From NCBI GenBank assembly GCA_946188105.1, contig CAMHTQ010000006.1, forward strand, positions 1 through 42,539: a DNA stretch of 42,539 nt, read 5' to 3'. Shown in pieces: positions 1-7,883 of the stretch. The position numbers and the translations under genes were made by a program. The DNA is from an uncultured Alphaproteobacteria bacterium. Lineage in GTDB: Bacteria; Pseudomonadota; Alphaproteobacteria; Rs-D84. The stretch's first letter is position 1, and each line of letters starts with the position of its first letter. The notes beneath the pieces were generated by a model. The model was not told the origin of the DNA, ran no database searches, and saw nothing but the letters and a program-made list of their open reading frames with translations.

Positions 1-643
1 AATCTTCCAAAATAATACGAACATTTGCATTCAAATAAGATTGTTCACGCAACCATGTTTCCAATGTATCAAAGTTAAATGTTGTTCCTGTAAATGTATC
101 AGGTGAAGGCAAGAAAGTAACCTCGGATCCATGTTCATGTGATGTTGTATTTTCTGTAATTTGTAAATCTGTCGTTGGTACACCATCTGCAAAAGACATA
201 AATGCCTGGTCTTTACCACGCCATACACGAACCTCTAACCATGTGGACAATGCATTCACAACCGACACACCCACACCATGCAAACCACCAGAAACCTTGT
301 ACGCGCCATTACCTTCGTTATCGAATTTACCACCTGCGTGCAATTCACACATAATCAATTCCAATGCAGATCTGCCAGTTTCATGGTTAATATCAAATGG
401 CATACCACGACCATTATCACGAATTGTGACACTGCCATCAGCATTCAATGAAACATATACAGTATCAGCATATCCAGCCATTGCCTCGTCGATAGAGTTA
501 TTCACAACCTCGTAAATCATGTGATGCAAACCATCACCACATTCACCGACATCACCGATGTACATTCCAGGGCGTTTTTTAACAGCTTCCAAGCCCTTTA
601 AAACCTTAATTGAATCGCCGGTATATTCATTATTTACAGCCAT
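1..643 (-). CDS. gyrB: DNA gyrase subunit B, N-terminal part (runs off the window)
   Basis: GyrB powers negative supercoiling by GyrA2GyrB2, using ATP bound in a GHKL fold. The 214 visible residues are the start of that ATPase domain: VLKGLEAVKKRPGMYIGD near residue 15, the N-box EVVNNSIDEA, the DNGRGMPF Mg/adenine motif and the lid GGLHGVGVSVVNALS. An AAAGGA ribosome site lies just upstream of the ATG at 643. The wording KRPGMYIGD with HHMIYEVV is closer to GyrB than to ParE, but ParE cannot be excluded from the N-terminus alone. One oddity: the residue before the invariant N-box Asn is Asn where most GyrB have Asp (VVDN). The toprim and C-terminal domains lie outside the window. It is divergent from the small gene at 729. 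Confidence 0.93.
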   Translation of the reverse strand, partial: MAVNNEYTGDSIKVLKGLEAVKKRPGMYIGDVGECGDGLHHMIYEVVNNSIDEAMAGYADTVYVSLNADGSVTIRDNGRGMPFDINHETGRSALELIMCELHAGGKFDNEGNGAYKVSGGLHGVGVSVVNALSTWLEVRVWRGKDQAFMSFADGVPTTDLQITENTTSHEHGSEVTFLPSPDTFTGTTFNFDTLETWLREQSYLNANVRIILED

Positions 644-728
644 GATCATTCCTTTCGTTTTTTTATCGTTTTTTACTACCAAAACCATAGCAATTTCTGC
701 TATAATTATCAAGGAAAAAGGTATATTT

Positions 729-977
729 ATGGCATATACAAAAAAAGATTTTTTAACAGCTTTTCAATACGCAAAAAAACACAATCTTGACAAAAATTTA
801 GTGTTATCTGTCATGGCTTTATCGGTAAAAAACAACGAAACCGTCAAAATTTATACAACCAAGAGACAATTAGTATTCAAAAAATCTAACACATATTATC
901 TCAGACCCGAAGATTCCGCGCAATCACGCTTTGCGGAACTGATACAAGAATTCAAAACAAAAGGAAAAACAAAATGA
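729..977 (+). CDS. small conserved-looking hypothetical protein, 82 aa
   Basis: I do not recognise this protein. It is a soluble, basic 82-residue chain with a Lys-rich N-terminus (MAYTKKDFLTAFQYAKKHNL) and alternating helix and strand predicted by eye; there is no signal peptide, membrane segment or Cys. The ATG at 729 is chosen because AAGGAAAAAG lies a few bases upstream and a TATAAT (701-706) sits just before it; a longer in-frame reading back to 558 would overlap gyrB and has no ribosome site. It overlaps the next gene by 4 nt (ATGA), so the two are translationally coupled and probably work together, possibly in DNA repair if the RusA call downstream is right. Confidence 0.6.
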   Translation: MAYTKKDFLTAFQYAKKHNLDKNLVLSVMALSVKNNETVKIYTTKRQLVFKKSNTYYLRPEDSAQSRFAELIQEFKTKGKTK

Positions 978-1543
978 AATTTAAACTTATTTATTTCGGG
1001 GATATTTTTGTAAATCCTAAAAAACGCGCCCAACATATTGCAGATATTCGTATGCAATTCCACCCCCAGTTAAAAAAACTGGTCGAACACAGCCCTTGGG
1101 ACAACCTGACAAAATATATGCTGCCAGACGCGTCCAAGGCACCACTTATCACCCGTCATGTCGGCGGAATTGATTGGAACCCAATTATCAGTCCAAACCT
1201 GAATATGATTGCAGAGCTGGATATTTTAATGTTGCACCCTGAAATTGTCGGGGTTGCCCACTCTGATATCGACAACCGTATCAAAACATTACTAGATGGA
1301 TTGCGTTGCCCACAAAACGAACATGAAATCGGTGGTAACACCCCAACAAACATCGGCCCAATTTATACATTATTGGACGATGACCACCTGGTTACAAAAA
1401 TAACGGTCAACACCAGCCACTTGCTAACCCAAGATATGTTTAAATGTAGCGAAAAACCGTCCCCAGACTCGATATTTATGCTGATTGACGTAAACGTCCG
1501 TGTTACCGAGGGAACGCTTGAAAATTTGCCATTTATGGTATAA
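974..1543 (+). CDS. RusA-like Holliday junction resolvase candidate
   Basis: RusA-family enzymes are dimeric Mg-dependent nucleases that cut four-way DNA junctions; their active site is a set of Asp residues in D-x-DN-x2-K-x3-D-x-L followed by a later DD. This 189-residue protein carries the same layout: HSDIDNRIKTLLDGL at residues 97-110 (D98, D100, N101, K104, D108) preceded by a strand ELDILML, and LLDDDHLVTKI at 133-143. The spacing between the two motifs is about 25 residues, longer than in E. coli RusA (a loop of about 10), and the chain is longer than RusA (120 aa). So the family call rests on the motif pattern only. It is coupled by a 4-nt overlap to the gene upstream and ends in a perfect hairpin. 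Confidence 0.5.
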   Translation: MKFKLIYFGDIFVNPKKRAQHIADIRMQFHPQLKKLVEHSPWDNLTKYMLPDASKAPLITRHVGGIDWNPIISPNLNMIAELDILMLHPEIVGVAHSDIDNRIKTLLDGLRCPQNEHEIGGNTPTNIGPIYTLLDDDHLVTKITVNTSHLLTQDMFKCSEKPSPDSIFMLIDVNVRVTEGTLENLPFMV

Positions 1544-1570
1544 CAAAAACCGACAGAAACGGTTTTTGTT
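1542..1570 (+). terminator. rho-independent terminator after the RusA-like gene
   Basis: An 11-bp perfect inverted repeat (AACAAAAACCG, 1542-1552, with CGGTTTTTGTT, 1560-1570) overlaps the stop codon; its right arm is the T-rich tract. It is the first of four hairpins in a row before pilR. Confidence 0.7.
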
Positions 1571-1604
1571 ATATCGCGGCTGTTATTTTTGCAACAGACG
1601 GATT

Positions 1605-1636
1605 AAAAAAATACCAGTATTTGCTGGTATTTTTTC
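1605..1636. terminator. bidirectional terminator between convergent genes
   Basis: TACCAGTATTTGCTGGTA (1612-1629) is flanked by seven A on the left and six T on the right, so it can stop transcription both from the left and from pilR on the right. It has the same CATTTG-type loop scaffold as the CCGGCATTTGCCGG terminators found elsewhere in the window. Confidence 0.7.
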
Positions 1637-1679
1637 TCGGGCCCCGCAAAATTTCAAAAGAATTTTGTGGGTATAATTC

Positions 1680-1702
1680 GCCGGCATTTGCCGGTATTTT
1701 TT
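1680..1702 (+). terminator. CCGGCATTTGCCGG hairpin with T-run
   Basis: The palindrome at 1681-1694 followed by TATTTTTT makes a plus-strand terminator. A further weaker inverted repeat (CCCGCAAAATT with AATTTTGTGGG, about 1644-1672) lies between this and the previous hairpin. Confidence 0.6.
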
Positions 1703-1718
1703 CATACTTTTCGATTTT

Positions 1719-2789
1719 TTAACCTATCAACATTGTAATCTGATCTTGCATTTGGAATGTCGCCAAAACCACCCACGCAATTATCGCAGAAACAATCAAT
1801 AAACCCGCACTGTTCAAAACGGACGACACAGATTCCATTTTTCTCACAGATTCTTGTAAATAGTCATTAGCAACTCTGGATATATTTTTACCAAAATCAT
1901 TCATTTCAGAATATATTTTTAAATCACCGATAATTTCACTATTTGGAAAATCAGAATCTGTCTTGGATAATGCCATACCCAAATTATCACCATTTGCAAT
2001 ATACCGCAGTGCATTTTCCAAAATATTACGCAAATATCTATTGGAATTATCCGCCAATATACGCATTGCATCAGGCATAGCAACACCCGCGGTTACCATT
2101 GCCGCCAAAGACATCAACCATCCCACCGACACATGCATTTTATAAATACTCCATGGTGGAACAGTATCAAACAATCTTCTAATCCAACCTGTCCAATTTG
2201 CCAAACTGAACCAAATCAACAAACATGCACCAACAAATATTCCTGTAATGATATACCAATAATTTATGCAGAAATTTGAAACACCTAACAATAAACTGGC
2301 GCCGCCTGTCCAAACAATTTTATCAGTTGCAATCGAAGATAATGGTGGAACCAGATACAATCCAACCATAACAATAATACCAAAAGTCAAAACCAACAAA
2401 AACAATGGATATGCAAACGCACTCAACATTGCACGTCTGATTTTGCTAACACCATTTACAACCGTTTCAACATTTTCCAATGCAACAACCAAATCAGAAA
2501 CATTTGCAGATGTAACCAATAAACTTTCTTCTGTTGGCAACCACCCACGTGTAGCATCAGAAAAACTGTATCCCATTTCTAAATTCTTTTGCCATTCACG
2601 CATAGCAATCGCATAAGGTTCATTTGGTTTCGTACCCTCTTTGGATTCGATTTTTTCGATACGTCCCAGCGCATCCATCAAAGAAAAATTATTACGCAAC
2701 AACGATGCCAACTTGCGTATCAAAGACATACGTTTTTCAGTATTAGATTTAAATACTAACTTTGCATATAATAATTCTAAATCAGACAT
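1719..2789 (-). CDS. pilR: type IVb pilus inner-membrane platform protein PilR (GspF/PilC family)
   Basis: Polytopic platform protein on which the assembly ATPase acts to extrude pilin. The 356 residues show the T2SSF layout: a cytoplasmic four-helix domain at about 18-120, a hydrophobic pair around 120-200 (AFAYPLFLLVLTFGIIVMVG; WYIITGIFVGACLLIWF), a second cytoplasmic domain with the AGVAMPDAMRILAD motif typical of the family's second repeat, and a final membrane helix at about 328-348. It follows pilQ by 5 nt and is the last gene of the pilO-P-Q-R run, the same order as in the IncI1 R64 thin-pilus operon, hence the name. In R64 the next genes are prepilin, transglycosylase and peptidase; none is here, and a hairpin array follows. 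Confidence 0.85.
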   Translation of the reverse strand: MSDLELLYAKLVFKSNTEKRMSLIRKLASLLRNNFSLMDALGRIEKIESKEGTKPNEPYAIAMREWQKNLEMGYSFSDATRGWLPTEESLLVTSANVSDLVVALENVETVVNGVSKIRRAMLSAFAYPLFLLVLTFGIIVMVGLYLVPPLSSIATDKIVWTGGASLLLGVSNFCINYWYIITGIFVGACLLIWFSLANWTGWIRRLFDTVPPWSIYKMHVSVGWLMSLAAMVTAGVAMPDAMRILADNSNRYLRNILENALRYIANGDNLGMALSKTDSDFPNSEIIGDLKIYSEMNDFGKNISRVANDYLQESVRKMESVSSVLNSAGLLIVSAIIAWVVLATFQMQDQITMLIG

Positions 2790-2794
2790 TGTTT

Positions 2795-4423
2795 TTAGTA
2801 TTCCCCAGGTCTATCTAATAATCCAACCCAACGTTCTAATTCATCAACCCCGATAATTCCTTTTAACATCAATTCAGCCGCAGATTCTTTTAATGTTCTG
2901 CCGTCCATTTCTTCTAACCAATACTTCATGGCCAAATCTGTATTACCCGCCAATGCAAGACGCAAAAATTCACTGTTTGTGATAATAATTTCACCGGCCT
3001 TGATACGTCCAAATGTTCCGCTGCCATTACATTCAGCACACCCCGGTCCACGTATAAATGTTTGCTTTAATCCAATCGTACCAAACGCATCCATAACACG
3101 TTTATATGCAGGATGTTCAGGATGATTTGCTAATGGCTCGCGACAATGTGGACACAGTTTTTTAAACAACCGCATAGATATCAGTCCACGCATCAATGTT
3201 TCTTCTTTTAACTTGAAACTTTCAACCCCCATATCTAACAATCTGGTCAAAGCCGCCATAGCAGAATTCGCATGCAATGTTGTCCAAACATTATGACCTG
3301 ACAACGCACCACGCACAGTCAATTGTGCCGCAGCCAAAGTTCTGATTTCACCGACCATCAATGTATCAGGGTCGCTTCGCAATGCCGCCGCCAATGCCTC
3401 GGTATATTTTTCATCACGTTGTTCTTCGTTCATCGCATTTACCACAGGCATCTGGTGTGCGCCAAAAATTTTTTGTTCAACTGGATTTTCAACCGTAATC
3501 ATATTTATTTCATAATTACGTTCTTTTAACATCAACGACATATTACGAACCAATGTCGTAGATTTACCAGAACTGGTTGGACCCGCAACAATAACCAAAC
3601 CTGTTGGATATGCACGCAACCGCATCATCAATTTTTGTTCATATTCACCAAATTCTTGTTCGGTTTTAATACCTTCGGACGGATTATCATACAATAAACG
3701 CATTACAACATAACGCGTTCCGTATGCAATTGGATTAAACTGCATACGAATACTGGTAACACCCGCAGGCAAATACAAATCTTTTGTTCCACGCAGTGGC
3801 GTCCGTCCATCTTTTTGTGCAGATTGGTATTCGTTTTGTGCATAGTTAGAATTAGAAATATCAGCCGATGCAAATGCGGCACGCACAAAAGATTCACCCC
3901 ACCCAGAATTATATTCTAAAACTGGTTGCATACTGCCATCTATACGGAAATAAATTGTTGTTTGGTCTGAAACCTCGATATGCACATCAGACACTTTCTG
4001 GGCCGCTGCCCTGGCGATAATATCAACAAAATCTTTTTGCATCTGGTTGTCATAATCAGACCGCATACGACTATCACCAGCCAAATTACCTTCATACGTT
4101 TTGTATATTGCAGACACCAACCCTAAATCAGAATAAAACGGTATCCGCATCGGCATATTGCGTTCTTTTAACAAATCCAAAAATGCTAAAACACGACCGT
4201 CATATTTATGAGTTCTGGAAATAATAATTTCACCGCCAGAAAAATATGCAATTAAACTTTGCACATCTTTGGATAATTCCATTCTGGCCCCAGTTGCCGT
4301 CAATAACCGATTCCCATTAGAATACAGATAATCCACAATTTCTTTCATTGCGGCATTTTCCATCCCTTCGGGTATCGAGGGCTTTTTTTCTATAACATCA
4401 TTATCAACAGTTTTTTTGCTCAT
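2795..4423 (-). CDS. pilQ: type IVb pilus assembly ATPase PilQ (GspE/VirB11-type)
   Basis: Cytoplasmic hexameric ATPase that drives pilus assembly. The 542 residues contain an N-terminal domain, a linker with VSDVHIE (about 144-150, typical of GspE/PilB), Walker A GPTSSGKST (281-289), the Asp and Walker B boxes (DPDTLMVGEIR), the His box with TTLHANSA, and a C-terminal four-Cys zinc element (CPHC and CAECNGSGTFGR). All catalytic boxes look intact. It lies 6 nt downstream of pilP. The gene name follows the R64-type operon order; note that in type IVa systems 'PilQ' is the secretin, which this is not. A DNA-uptake or conjugation-linked pilus is possible, since R64 pili serve mating, but the substrate cannot be read from here. 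Confidence 0.9.
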   Translation of the reverse strand: MSKKTVDNDVIEKKPSIPEGMENAAMKEIVDYLYSNGNRLLTATGARMELSKDVQSLIAYFSGGEIIISRTHKYDGRVLAFLDLLKERNMPMRIPFYSDLGLVSAIYKTYEGNLAGDSRMRSDYDNQMQKDFVDIIARAAAQKVSDVHIEVSDQTTIYFRIDGSMQPVLEYNSGWGESFVRAAFASADISNSNYAQNEYQSAQKDGRTPLRGTKDLYLPAGVTSIRMQFNPIAYGTRYVVMRLLYDNPSEGIKTEQEFGEYEQKLMMRLRAYPTGLVIVAGPTSSGKSTTLVRNMSLMLKERNYEINMITVENPVEQKIFGAHQMPVVNAMNEEQRDEKYTEALAAALRSDPDTLMVGEIRTLAAAQLTVRGALSGHNVWTTLHANSAMAALTRLLDMGVESFKLKEETLMRGLISMRLFKKLCPHCREPLANHPEHPAYKRVMDAFGTIGLKQTFIRGPGCAECNGSGTFGRIKAGEIIITNSEFLRLALAGNTDLAMKYWLEEMDGRTLKESAAELMLKGIIGVDELERWVGLLDRPGEY

Positions 4424-4429
4424 TTTTTA

Positions 4430-5176
4430 TTACCGGCTGGATATGTTTAAATTTTGAGTTTCGCCATCTTTACTAAACACAACACCATCTTCCAAAGAAA
4501 TAGATTTTACCAAAAATCCATTTATTGTTTTACCAACACTAACGCGTTTGGTTTGACCAGTTTCCAAATCAGACAATGTTGCTTGTAATTGATTACCCGC
4601 ACCCATAACATTTACTAACTTGTACATACTGGCAATATCATCTTCATCCCCTGATCTTGATTTCTTTTGCACAGATTTTTTTGTATCTTTCTTAGGTGCC
4701 GCTTTTGGTTCATCTTCAACCTCAGCTGCTGCTAACAATGCGGCTTTTTCTTTTTCGATTCTTGCAGCCTCGGCCTCTAACTTTGCCTTTTCATTTTGCA
4801 AAATTTGTTGTTCTTGTTCTGCACGTCCAGACAATGTATCCATTTCCATCTGCAATTTTATTTTTTCCGCAGCCAATCTATCCAAATCCAAATCTAATTG
4901 AGCGCGTTCTTTTTCCAATTCCATTAAAACCTTTTCTTGTTCTAATGTTGTAATTTGTTGAAACACAGAACCATCGACATTGTAATTCGCCACAGATGAT
5001 GCCCCCAACACAGTTGTATTATCGCCACCATCGGCATAATCAACATCCATTGGCTCTTCATCCAAAAACTCAAATTCGTCTTCGATAAAGTCGTCCTCGG
5101 CATATCCCACACATGGCGAGACACTAACCATAAATACAGACAACAATAAACCAAATAACTTTATTTTATTTTGCAT
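4430..5176 (-). CDS. pilP: PilP-like pilus biogenesis protein with long coiled coil
   Basis: PilP of R64-type systems is a periplasmic protein thought to link the inner-membrane PilO to the secretin. Here 248 residues read: signal peptide or N-terminal anchor (LFGLLLSVFMVSV), an acidic stretch rich in Asp/Glu at 26-50, a strong coiled coil at about 78-150 (repeated LEKERAQLDLDLDRL and EAEAARIEKEKAALL heptads), a Lys-rich linker, and a C-terminal domain at about 184-248 with the PilP pattern (hydrophobic strand, QATLSDLETGQTKRVSVG, GFLVKSISLEDGVVF). R64 PilP is about 150 aa; the coiled coil accounts for the extra length. It overlaps pilO by 11 nt. The family call rests on the C-terminal pattern plus position in the operon. 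Confidence 0.75.
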   Translation of the reverse strand: MQNKIKLFGLLLSVFMVSVSPCVGYAEDDFIEDEFEFLDEEPMDVDYADGGDNTTVLGASSVANYNVDGSVFQQITTLEQEKVLMELEKERAQLDLDLDRLAAEKIKLQMEMDTLSGRAEQEQQILQNEKAKLEAEAARIEKEKAALLAAAEVEDEPKAAPKKDTKKSVQKKSRSGDEDDIASMYKLVNVMGAGNQLQATLSDLETGQTKRVSVGKTINGFLVKSISLEDGVVFSKDGETQNLNISSR

Positions 5177-6491
5177 AGATTATAACCTCATAGTTCCAAG
5201 TCCGCGATATAGCATTCCACACACATCTTGTTATGTAAAAGCCACCAAAACCTTCAAACATTTTTGTAAATTGCATTGGCGTCAATTTAGATGAAGCCGC
5301 AACTTCAACAATGTTTAAATTCGCTGTATCAACACCATTTGTTAATGTATCAACAACAATCTCTGTTTTCACATTTGAATGCATAGATTGGAATAAACTG
5401 ACAACATTTCTTTCAACCGTTTCAGCATCATTTTCATCTTGTGAACCCAATCTTGCAACCTCTGGTAACGCAACACTGACCTTTAATGTATCATCGTTTA
5501 TTTCGTTAACAATCGCCCCAGGTAATAAAACCTCGCCCATACGATAAAAACCATCCAACGAGCCATACTTTCTGTTAAATTCTGCTGTTGCCTTGGTTTC
5601 ATCACAAACAACATTTGATTGCACCCAACCGGTAATCGGCTGCATTAAAAATCCAATTGCCTGATAACATTGTTTTGCACGTTCCGCAGGTACCGGCAAT
5701 GAAGAATATGGCAAAACCAATGGTTTTACATCTTCTTTTTTAATTTCAAACTGGGCATCTAATTGTTTATTTTTTTCTTCGATTTGGCGATGATATTCAG
5801 CAACCAATTCAGGATCTAATTCAACCTGTTTCTTAGGATGTGCAATTTTATCAATTGGTTCTCTGAAAAACAGATACAACAAACCAAAGAAAACAGCCAA
5901 CAAAACAAATGAAATCAAATTAGAACGCCAACGACTGATTGCATGCAATTTGTATTTTGTTTTACGTGGCAACAAAGTATTTAAATCACGTTCAACCGCA
6001 CGTGGTATCCCCCAAGAATTAGGTGCAATAAATGCAGTCCAATCTGGTATTTTTGTAAACTTTGCAAATTCCGCCCTGGCATCAGCCTCAGTTCTAAATA
6101 ATTTATCGGCCAAAATAACCGAATTACGAACAGCCAATAAATAATATTTCTTCTCTACCTCGAAAACAGCTAAAAACGAAGAATATTCGGACAAAACATC
6201 AACAATTTCAGCCGCCGCAGATGGCATACCAACAACATACCCTTTGTGTTTAGATGCCATACCGACCATATTACGATATTCAACGAATAAATTTGCCTTG
6301 CCTTTGGAATTTCTGGCCAAAACATGTGCATAATTTCTTGGGCTGTACCCAACAGCGACCGGTTGCCAAAACAATCCAGCAGCAAATCGTTTTTTATTCA
6401 CGCGCAATAACTCGCTTAACGTGTTATCACCAATTCTGAATATTTTACTAAAAACGAAACTAAAAAAAGCCCCAATAACTGTATCTAACAA
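5166..6491 (-). CDS. pilO: PilO-like type IVb pilin accessory protein
   Basis: 441 residues with a cytoplasmic N-terminal domain of about 180 residues (FAAGLFWQPVAV near 37-48, an AFIAPNSWGIPRA stretch near 153-165), a single membrane helix at 191-209, and a periplasmic C-terminal half. This bitopic plan and the position before pilP match the PilO (PAP_PilO) protein of R64-type pili, an inner-membrane assembly protein. The start is unusual: no ATG is in frame, and the best start is TTG at 6491, about 10 nt after GGAGAG. An out-of-frame ATG-AAA-TAA lies between the ribosome site and the TTG. A promoter (6515-6544) is just upstream, so pilO heads the operon; secretin and pilin genes are not adjacent. 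Confidence 0.7.
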   Translation of the reverse strand: MLDTVIGAFFSFVFSKIFRIGDNTLSELLRVNKKRFAAGLFWQPVAVGYSPRNYAHVLARNSKGKANLFVEYRNMVGMASKHKGYVVGMPSAAAEIVDVLSEYSSFLAVFEVEKKYYLLAVRNSVILADKLFRTEADARAEFAKFTKIPDWTAFIAPNSWGIPRAVERDLNTLLPRKTKYKLHAISRWRSNLISFVLLAVFFGLLYLFFREPIDKIAHPKKQVELDPELVAEYHRQIEEKNKQLDAQFEIKKEDVKPLVLPYSSLPVPAERAKQCYQAIGFLMQPITGWVQSNVVCDETKATAEFNRKYGSLDGFYRMGEVLLPGAIVNEINDDTLKVSVALPEVARLGSQDENDAETVERNVVSLFQSMHSNVKTEIVVDTLTNGVDTANLNIVEVAASSKLTPMQFTKMFEGFGGFYITRCVWNAISRTWNYEVIIYAK

Positions 6492-6514
6492 TTTATTTCA
6501 TCTCTCCTTTTCCA

Positions 6515-6544
6515 ATTATAGCAAAAAAATACAATCTTTGGCAA
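6515..6544 (-). promoter_or_regulatory. sigma70-like promoter of the pilO-P-Q-R operon
   Basis: On the minus strand TTGCCA (6539-6544) and a perfect TATAAT (6515-6520) are separated by 18 nt, and GGAGAG of pilO follows within 15 nt. This gives a very short leader. Confidence 0.6.
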
Positions 6545-6556
6545 ACAGATAATAAC

Positions 6557-6592
6557 AAAAAAACCATTTATTTTTCATAAATGGTTCTTATC
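6557..6592 (-). terminator. terminator of the lipid A operon
   Basis: AACCATTTA (6562-6570) and TAAATGGTT (6578-6586) form a 9-bp stem; on the minus strand it is followed by seven T. It lies right after the lipoprotein gene and separates the lipid A genes from the pil promoter. Confidence 0.8.
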
Positions 6593-6597
6593 TGTCT

Positions 6598-6933
6598 TTA
6601 TCTTTTTTCAGTTATTGGACAATCATACACTTTTGCCGTCAAAGAATATTTATATTCAGGTCCAAACATAACCCATTCGTTCTGGATTTTCTCATCTTTT
6701 GACAGCCAAAAAACATTTCCGGTTTTATTTTGTGCCGCGATACGATTTTTCAAATATTGAACTGCATCGTCATGAGAATAAAACGAAGCATCCGCATCCA
6801 TTTTGTATAAATACACACAATTTTTTGGTTCTGATTTAACCAATATCAAATCATCGGCATTTTCTTGTGGTTTCACAGTATTATTACAAGCGGCCAAAAC
6901 ACCGACCAATCCTAACATTATTATTTTTTTCAT
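6598..6933 (-). CDS. small outer-envelope lipoprotein
   Basis: A 111-residue lipoprotein: the leader MKKIIMLGLVGVLAAC has a clear lipobox (LAAC, Cys16), so signal peptidase II should cut and the mature protein be lipid-anchored. The mature domain has a Cys after about 40 residues and a C-terminal KVYDCP, giving a possible disulphide; the layout (Asp/Ser-rich loop, helix DDAVQYLKNRIAA, strand ending in a Cys) resembles small DUF4156-like lipoproteins, but I am not certain of the family. AAGGAAAGGAAA precedes the ATG. It follows lpxC by about 11 nt and ends the operon, so it may act in the outer membrane together with LPS. Confidence 0.7.
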   Translation of the reverse strand: MKKIIMLGLVGVLAACNNTVKPQENADDLILVKSEPKNCVYLYKMDADASFYSHDDAVQYLKNRIAAQNKTGNVFWLSKDEKIQNEWVMFGPEYKYSLTAKVYDCPITEKR

Positions 6934-6944
6934 TTTCCTTTCCT

Positions 6945-7883
6945 TTATTTTTCAACAATTTCGTAATTTTCTGGATTGCTAAACAACTTTCTTAAAACCA
7001 AGTTATTTAACGCATGACTGCCTTTATAAGAAACTAAATCTCCAACAATTATACCACCCGATGTGAACATATCACCCAATGCGTCTATAACCTTGTGCCG
7101 AACAAATTCATCTTTCCAATACAGGTTATTTAAAACCCCATCACCTTTGGCATTAACAGCAATCACATTATGTTCATTTGCACCACGCCCCATACCATGT
7201 TTTTTTAACCACTCCCATTCAGATATTTTTCCAAAAGTTCTGGCACGCGCCACATTTTTCAAGAAATTATTTTGTGCCGCCTTGGTTTGATTAAATTGAT
7301 AAGAAAAACTTTGCGACCCTATTATTTTATCAGGATACACCAATGTCGCAGTAACATTTAACCCCTTGCCGTCATTTGGCATCAACTTTACATAACCACT
7401 TGTTTTACGACCAGCCAATTTATTCAAAATCCAAAACTTTAACTTTTCAAATACAGGTATATTTTTCTTTGCCTCGTCAGATGTAACTACAACTTCTTTT
7501 TTAACAATTATGCGTTTTAATTTTGCACCAACAACACCAACCTGTAAAAACTTTTGCATAAATTCATACGCACTGCCATCCAGTATAGGTGTTTCCGCAC
7601 CATCTATTTCTATAACCGCACTATCAACACCAACCAACATTAATGCAGCCATCAAATGTTCAATTGTTTGCACATGTTCTGCATCCATAGTGCCAATTGT
7701 TGTATTACGCATCTTGGTTTCGCCAACACAAGAATATAATGCAGGTATTGCAACCTTTTTATTCATATCAACACGATGAAAAACAATACCGCGTGTTTTA
7801 CTGGGCTTTATAACCATACGCACAGTTTCGCCACTGTGAATACCGTGCCCAACTATTTCAAATTTTTTCTTAAAGGTTGCCAT
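6945..7883 (-). CDS. lpxC: UDP-3-O-acyl-N-acetylglucosamine deacetylase
   Basis: LpxC removes acetate from UDP-3-O-acyl-GlcNAc, the committed zinc-dependent step of lipid A synthesis, in the cytoplasm. The 312-residue protein has VGHGIHSGETV at the N-terminus, the first zinc motif TIEHLMAAL, the ETPILDGSA motif, HKVIDALGD (zinc His and Asp) and the catalytic-loop His in KGSHALNN. The start at 7883 is chosen over an ATG at 7907 because GGAGGG lies 8 nt before it and LpxC proteins begin about ten residues before the HGxHSG motif. It overlaps lpxK by 14 nt. In most proteobacteria lpxC is in the cell-division cluster; here it is grouped with lpxK. Confidence 0.95.
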   Translation of the reverse strand: MATFKKKFEIVGHGIHSGETVRMVIKPSKTRGIVFHRVDMNKKVAIPALYSCVGETKMRNTTIGTMDAEHVQTIEHLMAALMLVGVDSAVIEIDGAETPILDGSAYEFMQKFLQVGVVGAKLKRIIVKKEVVVTSDEAKKNIPVFEKLKFWILNKLAGRKTSGYVKLMPNDGKGLNVTATLVYPDKIIGSQSFSYQFNQTKAAQNNFLKNVARARTFGKISEWEWLKKHGMGRGANEHNVIAVNAKGDGVLNNLYWKDEFVRHKVIDALGDMFTSGGIIVGDLVSYKGSHALNNLVLRKLFSNPENYEIVEK

